From NCBI GenBank assembly GCA_050124735.1, contig JASFEQ010000115.1:1-11094 (forward strand): DNA of 11,094 nucleotides. The letters run 5' to 3'. Numbering within the stretch: the stretch's first letter is position 1; each line of letters begins with the position of its first letter. Source of the DNA: JASFEQ01 sp050124735. Its GTDB lineage: Bacteria; Desulfobacterota; DSM-4660; Desulfatiglandales; HGW-15. A program made the position numbers and the translations under genes. Of this stretch, positions 7,199 through 11,094 are shown piece after piece. The notes under the pieces were generated by a model that worked only from the letters and a program-made list of their open reading frames with translations, searched no databases and had not been told where the DNA came from.

Positions 7199-7309
7199 CG
7201 GTCTTTCTCCAATACTCCGTCTTCGCCCAGGTACCGAAGGGAGGTGATACCTCTCCTTACTAAGAAGGCCTTTGATAAAGCTTTGGAAAAAATCAAGAAA
7301 GACATTTAA
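7199..7309 (+). pseudogene. Possible C-terminal relic of an unidentified gene
   Basis: After a TGA at 7196-7198 the frame is open for 36 codons to a TAA at 7307-7309. It ends in EVIPLLTKKAFDKALEKIKK, an amphipathic, lysine-rich stretch that reads like a genuine protein C terminus. There is no ATG and no ribosome site. It could be the tail of a gene lost by deletion, or chance. I do not recognise the family. Confidence 0.25.
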
Positions 7310-7361
7310 GGCGCCAATGGAGGGAGAAGGCAGCGGCAAGGTCCCGAGACAAAGTTTTGAT

Positions 7362-7367
7362 AGGAGG
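7362..7367 (+). promoter_or_regulatory. Ribosome binding site with long spacing
   Basis: A full AGGAGG lies 14 nt before the ATG at 7382, longer than the 5-9 nt seen before the other genes here. No other start codon in the same frame lies at a better distance, so 7382 is kept. Translation may be less efficient than the core sequence suggests. Confidence 0.6.
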
Positions 7368-7381
7368 TAAATAAGATAACT

Positions 7382-8011
7382 ATGGCAGACTATGAGGCAC
7401 TAAAGGCAAGGGTAGAGGAACTGGGAGATCGGGTCTGGGATGTGCCGGCCATTGAGGCCAGAATTAAAAAACTGGCCTCTGAGGGGATCCCTAAGAAGAC
7501 CCTCAATCGTGATGAGATTTTGAGCAACAAGTCGCAGATCCTGGATCGCGTTCAGCGGCGGGCTGAAGAATATAACTTCATCACCAAGAATTGCGCCCAG
7601 GGGACGGCCCTTTCCCTGATGGAGGAATTTGGTCTGGGCAACATGGAGATTATCAAGGCCTTAACACCATTTCCTGGCATCGGCGGGACCGGAGAGATAT
7701 GTGGGGGCATAACCGGGAGTCTGATTACCTTTGGGCTTTTTTTTGGCAGTGATGACCGTCTGGATCTGGAAGCCACGAATCAGACGATTATGACGGCCCA
7801 GAAATTCATGGCCTTATTCGAAGACCAATTGGGGTACATGTTATGCGCCGAGATACAGGAGCACGTGGTATTTGGACGTAACATGGATCCTGGGGCCAGC
7901 GAAGAGCATATGGCGGCCTTTGCCCAGGCAAAAGGTTTTGAAAAGTGTGGCCTACCTCCGGGGACAGGAGCCAGGCTTGCAGCAGAGTTTATTATCGAAA
8001 GCATGGCGTAA
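7382..8011 (+). CDS. C_GCAxxG_C_C-type putative redox protein
   Basis: This 209-residue soluble protein resembles the C_GCAxxG_C_C family of putative redox-active proteins. It has NCAQGTALSLMEEFG (C71), GIGGTGEICGGITGSLITFG (C107), then MLCAEIQ (C155) and KCGLPPG (C189). The GxGGTGEICGxxxG block is the family core. The four cysteines fit the idea of a bound metal, a disulfide pair or an Fe-S cluster. The family's GCA cysteine position reads NCA here. An N-terminal extension of about 60 charged residues (1-60) precedes the domain. There is no signal peptide and no membrane segment. Family members are often encoded near corrinoid and methyltransferase genes in anaerobes, but their function is not settled. 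Its place at the head of this module suggests a role in electron transfer to, or maintenance of, the methyl-transfer proteins. That is inference. Confidence 0.72.
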   Translation: MADYEALKARVEELGDRVWDVPAIEARIKKLASEGIPKKTLNRDEILSNKSQILDRVQRRAEEYNFITKNCAQGTALSLMEEFGLGNMEIIKALTPFPGIGGTGEICGGITGSLITFGLFFGSDDRLDLEATNQTIMTAQKFMALFEDQLGYMLCAEIQEHVVFGRNMDPGASEEHMAAFAQAKGFEKCGLPPGTGARLAAEFIIESMA

Positions 8012-8042
8012 TGTAACTCTGGGTATGTTATTGTGCAGGGGA

Positions 8043-8063
8043 GGGATCTTAATCCCAGTTTTT
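8043..8063 (+). terminator. Weak intrinsic terminator after the redox protein gene
   Basis: GGGAT (8043-8047) pairs with ATCCC (8052-8056) around a CTTA loop, followed after two bases by five T (8059-8063). The stem is short, so partial readthrough into the corrinoid gene is likely. Confidence 0.45.
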
Positions 8064-8082
8064 CCCGGTGCAGATCTCTTTA

Positions 8083-8272
8083 GAGACTGTCGAAAAACCG
8101 GATTGTTGGAGGCGGATGGAAAATGTCCAGATGCAAGGCTTCCGAAATCCCGAGGAATGAGGCGTATATAGAAGTACGTCGCAGTGACGAGGGATGAGGG
8201 TAACGCAGCCCTTCGACTTTGCTCAGGGCCATGAGCTTGTCGAATGGCAGATGGGCGTTTTCCGACAGCCTC
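8083..8272. repeat. 190-bp MITE-like element with terminal inverted repeats
   Basis: The left end GAGACTGTCGAAAAAC (8083-8098) and the right end GTTTTCCGACAGCCTC (8257-8272) are inverted copies matching at 14 of 16 positions. The interior has no gene but holds further symmetry, including GGCGTA and TACGTC at 8161-8180 and a long palindrome at 8212-8244. Such elements, with GGCTGTC-type ends, are scattered in intergenic DNA of many Desulfobacterota (from memory). It fills most of the gap between the redox-protein gene and the first corrinoid gene, stopping 17 nt before the latter's ribosome site at 8290-8296. Confidence 0.6.
8212..8244. repeat. Nested REP-like palindrome inside the larger element
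   Basis: TTCGAC (8212-8217) pairs with GTCGAA (8239-8244), and GCTCA (8221-8225) pairs with TGAGC (8232-8236). A small internal loop separates the two stems and a 6-nt loop caps them. The CTTCGAC...GAGCTTGTCGAA core is like widespread bacterial repeats built on TTCGACAAGCTCA. GCAG occurs on both sides (8205-8208 and 8247-8250), as if it had inserted into the host element with a 4-bp duplication. Confidence 0.55.
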
Positions 8273-8302
8273 CTATAAATTCTTTTCAGAGGAGGTAATA
8301 CT

Positions 8303-8938
8303 ATGGCAGGGAAATTGGCAAAATTGCTATCAGATTTGAAGGAATCAGAGGTCATGGAATTCGTTGAGAAGGCCCTGGGAAAAGGGGTCGATCCTATGGA
8401 ACTTTTAGGAGAGACCCAGGAGGGCATGAAAATCGTGGGTCAACGATTTGCCGATGAAAAGTACTTCATCCCGGACCTTGTTTTTTCCGGGGAGATCCTG
8501 AAGCGCGTCGTGACAATGCTTGAGCCCCATCTTAAGGAAAAGAAAGGTGAAGAGGCTGAACGCCTAGGAAAGGTCATTATTGGAACCGTAGAGGGGGACA
8601 TCCATGACATTGGGAAGGATCTCGTCGTCTTTATGCTGGATGTGAATGGATTCGAGGTCTTTGACCTGGGCATAGATGTGCCGGCGCAGAAATTCGTAGA
8701 TACGATCAAAGAGACCGGCAGCGGGGTGGTTGGACTGAGCGGCTTTCTCACCCTGGCTTTTGATGCCATGAAAGAAACGGTGGATGCCATCCAAGATGCC
8801 GGGCTGCGGGACCAGGTGAAGATCATGATAGGAGGCGGCCAGATTGACGATGAGGTCCTGAGCTTTTCAGGGGCGGACGCCTATGGAAAGGACGCCGTGG
8901 AGGCCGTAGAACTGGCCCAAGGCTGGATAGGAGGGTAA
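8303..8938 (+). CDS. Corrinoid (B12-binding) methyl-carrier protein, first copy
   Basis: This 211-residue protein has the two-part fold of the MtaC/MtbC/MttC and MetH carrier module. A helical cap (B12-binding-2, about 1-85) is followed by a Rossmann-type B12-binding domain (about 88-211). The cobalt-ligand motif DxHxxG is present as D99-I-H101-D-I-G104, with H101 as the lower ligand. The SxL-type motif is in GLSGFLTL and the GG motif in IMIGGGQ. Such proteins shuttle between methyl-Co(III) and Co(I), taking the methyl group from a substrate-specific methyltransferase and passing it on, usually toward tetrahydrofolate. AGGAGGT at 8290-8296 fixes the start. The URO-D methyltransferase gene starts 4 nt after its stop, with its ribosome site inside this gene's end. 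By eye it is about 53% identical to the second copy in the cap and about 80% in the cofactor domain. Confidence 0.92.
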   Translation: MAGKLAKLLSDLKESEVMEFVEKALGKGVDPMELLGETQEGMKIVGQRFADEKYFIPDLVFSGEILKRVVTMLEPHLKEKKGEEAERLGKVIIGTVEGDIHDIGKDLVVFMLDVNGFEVFDLGIDVPAQKFVDTIKETGSGVVGLSGFLTLAFDAMKETVDAIQDAGLRDQVKIMIGGGQIDDEVLSFSGADAYGKDAVEAVELAQGWIGG

Positions 8939-8942
8939 GAAA

Positions 8943-10295
8943 ATGGAAAAGCAATGGGAAGAGATGTCAGCAGATGAAAAGCAGGAGGCGCAGTTTCAAA
9001 AGTTGCTTACCCCGAAGGACCCTGAGGGGAATGACCTTCAGTTCCAAAGCCCAGAAGCAGAGGCCAAGTATAAAGCAAGCATAACCAGAATCAAGGATGC
9101 CGTTCAGTTGAAAAAGACTCCGGACAGAGTACCGCTCACTTTGCTTCCGAGTATGTTTCCTTTTATTAATGCCGGGTTGTCCATTAAAGAGGCCATGTAT
9201 GACTACGACAAAACTGTATCGGCCTTCAGGAAATTCATCTTGGAATTTAAGCCGGATATGCATATAGGCGCTGCACAGGTGGGACCGGGAAAGTTCTTTG
9301 AGATACTCGACTATAAGTTATATGCCTGGCCGGGGCATGGGGTCGCACCTGAACATTGCTACCAATGCGTTGAAAAAGAATACATGGCTGCGCATGAATA
9401 TGATCTCTTGATGGCCGATCCGTCGTTTTACTTCAGGAATTTCTACCTGCCTCGCGTATTCGGAGCATTAGAAGGGTTCCAGATGCTCCCTCCGTTCACC
9501 GGCATACTCGAAATATATGGCGTTGCCTTTAATTTCATCCCCTATGCCCTGCCCCCCGTTCAAGCCACCTTGAAGGCACTGATGGACGCCGGTGCGGAAG
9601 CCTTGAAATGGGCGACGGCTATAGGTGGTTTAAATGGTGAGTTGGCCACATTAGGATTTCCGAATATCCTAGGCGGATTTACCAAGGCGCCGTTTGACAC
9701 CATTGGCGACACCCTCAGGGGCACCAGGGGGATCATGGTGGATATGTACCGGCAGCCCGATAAGCTTCTCAAGGCCATGGAGGCACTCGTACCTATCATG
9801 ATCGGTATGGGAATAGGCGCTGCACAGCAGACCGGAAATCCTCAGATATTCATACCGCTCCATAAAGGGGCTGACGGGTTCATGTCCGATGAGCAGTTCA
9901 AGACATTCTACTGGCCTACCCTTAAAGCAGTCATGTTGGGCCTCATTGAGGGAGGATGCATACCATGGCCTGCGCTTGAGGGGCATTGGGGCTCGCGTCT
10001 GGAAGTTATCCAAGACATACCGAAGGGCAAGACGATGTGGATGGTTGACCAGACAGACATGGCGAAGGCTAAGGAAACATTGGGTAAGAATGGTTGCCTC
10101 ATCGGCAACGTGTCCTCCTCCATGTTGAAATTATCCACACCCGATAAAGTGAAAGCTTACTGCAAGAAACTCATTGATACGGCAGGCAAAGGCGGTGGTT
10201 TTATCATGGGCAATGGTGCGTTTTTCGATGAGGCAAAGCCGGAAAATGTGAAGGCAATGGTTGACGCCACCAAGGAATATGGCGTTTATAAATAG
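8943..10295 (+). CDS. Uroporphyrinogen-decarboxylase-family corrinoid methyltransferase
   Basis: This 450-residue cytoplasmic protein belongs to the URO-D superfamily of TIM-barrel methyltransferases (MtaA, MtbA, CmuA). It would transfer a methyl group to or from the cobalt of the neighbouring corrinoid protein. The C-terminal half has the family run DxxDMAKAKETLGKNGCLIGN, followed by STPDKVKAYCKKLID. The uroporphyrinogen-decarboxylase RQAGRY segment is absent, so it is not a heme enzyme. MtaA/MtbA bind zinc through HxC and a later Cys. Here the matching strand reads ALEGHWG, with E346 and H348, and the later Cys is C385, so any zinc site would be different. A second cysteine cluster, H138-C139-x-x-C142, lies in the N-terminal half. 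It is about 100 residues longer than MtaA, mostly in an N-terminal extension and insertions. AGGAGGG at 8929-8935 supports the start. Whether it acts on the substrate or on the folate side cannot be decided from the sequence. Confidence 0.85.
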   Translation: MEKQWEEMSADEKQEAQFQKLLTPKDPEGNDLQFQSPEAEAKYKASITRIKDAVQLKKTPDRVPLTLLPSMFPFINAGLSIKEAMYDYDKTVSAFRKFILEFKPDMHIGAAQVGPGKFFEILDYKLYAWPGHGVAPEHCYQCVEKEYMAAHEYDLLMADPSFYFRNFYLPRVFGALEGFQMLPPFTGILEIYGVAFNFIPYALPPVQATLKALMDAGAEALKWATAIGGLNGELATLGFPNILGGFTKAPFDTIGDTLRGTRGIMVDMYRQPDKLLKAMEALVPIMIGMGIGAAQQTGNPQIFIPLHKGADGFMSDEQFKTFYWPTLKAVMLGLIEGGCIPWPALEGHWGSRLEVIQDIPKGKTMWMVDQTDMAKAKETLGKNGCLIGNVSSSMLKLSTPDKVKAYCKKLIDTAGKGGGFIMGNGAFFDEAKPENVKAMVDATKEYGVYK

Positions 10296-10348
10296 ATAGA
10301 CACCAACCATGATCCGTGGTTCCTGGAGACGGGGGCAGGTCTTTATCG

Positions 10349-10401
10349 CCCATCCTCCATCTCGGCAAGAAGATTGGAGGATGGGAAGGGGGATGTTTTT
10401 T
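10349..10401 (+). terminator. Strong hairpin after the methyltransferase gene
   Basis: CCCATCCTCCA (10349-10359) pairs perfectly with TGGAGGATGGG (10375-10385) over 11 bp around a 15-nt loop. A run of six T follows at 10396-10401, 10 nt after the stem, further than in a textbook intrinsic terminator. It lies 53 nt after the methyltransferase stop and probably ends or stabilises that transcript. Confidence 0.6.
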
Positions 10402-10438
10402 CATTATCAAGATAATCTTGCATCAGAAGAATAGGAAA

Positions 10439-10463
10439 CCCGTCATAACGGGCTTCGTCTTTT
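10439..10463 (+). terminator. Small second hairpin, possible terminator
   Basis: CCCGT (10439-10443) pairs with ACGGG (10448-10452) around a CATA loop, followed by a T-rich CTTCGTCTTT. The stem is short. It may back up the larger hairpin at 10349 and insulate the promoter just downstream. Confidence 0.35.
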
Positions 10464-10464
10464 G

Positions 10465-10493
10465 TTGACACAAAGTGGTACTTTCCCTATACT
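10465..10493 (+). promoter_or_regulatory. Sigma-70-type promoter of the second corrinoid gene
   Basis: A perfect -35 box TTGACA (10465-10470) is separated by exactly 17 nt from TATACT (10488-10493), which matches TATAAT at five of six positions. Transcription would start near 10500, giving a leader of about 55 nt before the ATG at 10556. It is the best promoter match seen in the window. No operator or riboswitch was recognised in the leader. Confidence 0.7.
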
Positions 10494-10555
10494 TCGGCCC
10501 ACAAAAAGCGAGTGCTTGTGAGGTCATTTAATAAAATAAAGAGGAGGTAACATTT

Positions 10556-11094
10556 ATGGCAAAAGAGCTGACCAAATTGCTCGCGGATTTGAAGGAAGAG
10601 GAGGCCCTGGATTTTACAAAGAAGTCTCTTGAAGAGGGTAAGGACCCCATGGAAATTATGGCTGCTGCCAGGGAGGGGATGAAAATCGTGGGTGCAAAAT
10701 TTGCCGAAGAAACCTATTTCATTCCTGATCTGATCTTCTCCGGTAAGATCCTGAAGGGCATCGCTCAACTGGCGGAACCTTTTCTCAAAAAGGATATGGA
10801 AAGTCAGGGTGAGCGTGTGGGGAAAATCGTCATTGGAACCGTAGAAGGGGACATCCATGACATCGGCAAGGATCTCGTGGTCTTTATGCTGGATATCAGC
10901 GGATACGAGGTATTTGACCTGGGCATTGATGTACCAAAGCAAAAGTTTGTGGATGCCATCAAAGAAACGGGGTGCAAGGTGGTGGGACTGAGCGGATTTC
11001 TGACCCTGGCTTATGATTCCATGAAAGAGACGGTTGATGCCATCAAAGAGGCTGGGCTGAGGGACCAGATCAAGGTCATGATAGGCGGCGGACA
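10556..11094 (+). CDS. Corrinoid (B12-binding) methyl-carrier protein, second copy, 3' end missing
   Basis: The frame opens at ATG 10556, 7 nt after AGGAGGT (10542-10548), and runs off the right edge after 179 codons. About 30 residues are probably missing, judging from the first copy. It has the same architecture: a helical cap (1 to about 85, starting MAKELTKLLADLKEEEA), then the B12-binding domain with EGDIHDIGKDLV carrying the DxHxxG ligand motif, GLSGFLTL, and the start of the IGGG motif at the edge. By eye about 53% of cap residues and about 80% of cofactor-domain residues match the first copy, and long DNA stretches are nearly identical. It has its own promoter and is set off by a hairpin, so its expression can differ from that of the first copy. 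It may serve a different methyltransferase encoded further right. Confidence 0.92.
   Translation, partial: MAKELTKLLADLKEEEALDFTKKSLEEGKDPMEIMAAAREGMKIVGAKFAEETYFIPDLIFSGKILKGIAQLAEPFLKKDMESQGERVGKIVIGTVEGDIHDIGKDLVVFMLDISGYEVFDLGIDVPKQKFVDAIKETGCKVVGLSGFLTLAYDSMKETVDAIKEAGLRDQIKVMIGGG

Larger units (their letters stand above)
7012..7381. other. 370-bp gap with a hairpin and a short coding relic
   Basis: This gap separates the rhodanese gene from the methyl-transfer module. No full gene is visible. An imperfect hairpin is formed by AAGG and GAGGT (7237-7245) pairing with ACCTC and CCTT (7249-7258) around a 3-nt loop, with one bulged base. No T-run follows it. A 36-codon open stretch at 7199-7309 is listed separately. 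No convincing promoter was found by eye, although one would be expected before 7382. Confidence 0.45.

Noticed and set aside
8943..10295. True uroporphyrinogen decarboxylase (heme synthesis)
   Set aside because: The N-terminal RQAGRY substrate-binding segment is absent, the protein is about 100 residues too long, and it sits next to corrinoid carriers.
10487..10942. 151-codon open frame on the minus strand over the second corrinoid gene
   Set aside because: A similar minus frame exists over the first corrinoid gene. Both arise from the codon pattern of the real + strand genes, and their products match nothing recognisable.
1..11094. CRISPR array, tRNA, rRNA or transposase gene
   Set aside because: No regularly spaced direct repeats, no cloverleaf or ribosomal RNA segments, and no transposase-like protein could be seen on either strand.

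Overview
The window looks like a chromosomal segment of a strictly anaerobic bacterium, most plausibly a Desulfobacterota (deltaproteobacterial) sulfate reducer or syntroph. This assignment is inference. It rests on moderate GC content, strong AGGAGG ribosome sites, corrinoid methyl-transfer proteins, a C_GCAxxG_C_C-type redox protein, and short imperfect inverted-repeat elements of a style common in that group. All genes read on the + strand.

Left part (1-1710): the 3' end of a DUF169-like gene, a strong hairpin, then a complete zinc-dependent alcohol dehydrogenase of the aryl/benzyl-alcohol type. Middle part (1974-5893): a branched-chain-amino-acid-type (HAAT) ABC importer, in the order periplasmic binding protein, LivH-like permease, LivM-like permease and LivG-like ATPase. 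The expected second ATPase, livF, starts at 5880 with the same 14-nt overlap that joins livM to livG, but it is a wreck. Sixteen recognisable N-terminal residues are followed directly by a frame-shifted piece of its C terminus. A lipid-anchored tandem-rhodanese protein (6025-7011) begins right after this remnant.

Right part (7382-11094): a corrinoid methyl-transfer module. It holds a four-cysteine C_GCAxxG_C_C redox protein, a corrinoid protein, a large uroporphyrinogen-decarboxylase-family (URO-D) methyltransferase lacking the HxC pair of MtaA/MtbA, and a second, paralogous corrinoid protein that runs off the window. The second corrinoid gene follows a hairpin and has a near-consensus sigma-70 promoter of its own (TTGACA, 17 nt, TATACT).

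Working hypothesis: the importer brings in a small, possibly aromatic, methylated compound. The URO-D protein moves its methyl group onto one of the two corrinoid proteins, and the dehydrogenase may process the side chain. No reductive activator of the corrinoid and no obvious second methyltransferase is present, so these would lie outside the window. The substrate cannot be read from the sequence.

Non-coding structure is unusually rich. There are two inverted-repeat elements with related ends (3222-3311 and 8083-8272), the larger carrying a nested palindrome that looks like an insertion. There are also several hairpins and a short coding relic at about 7199-7309.
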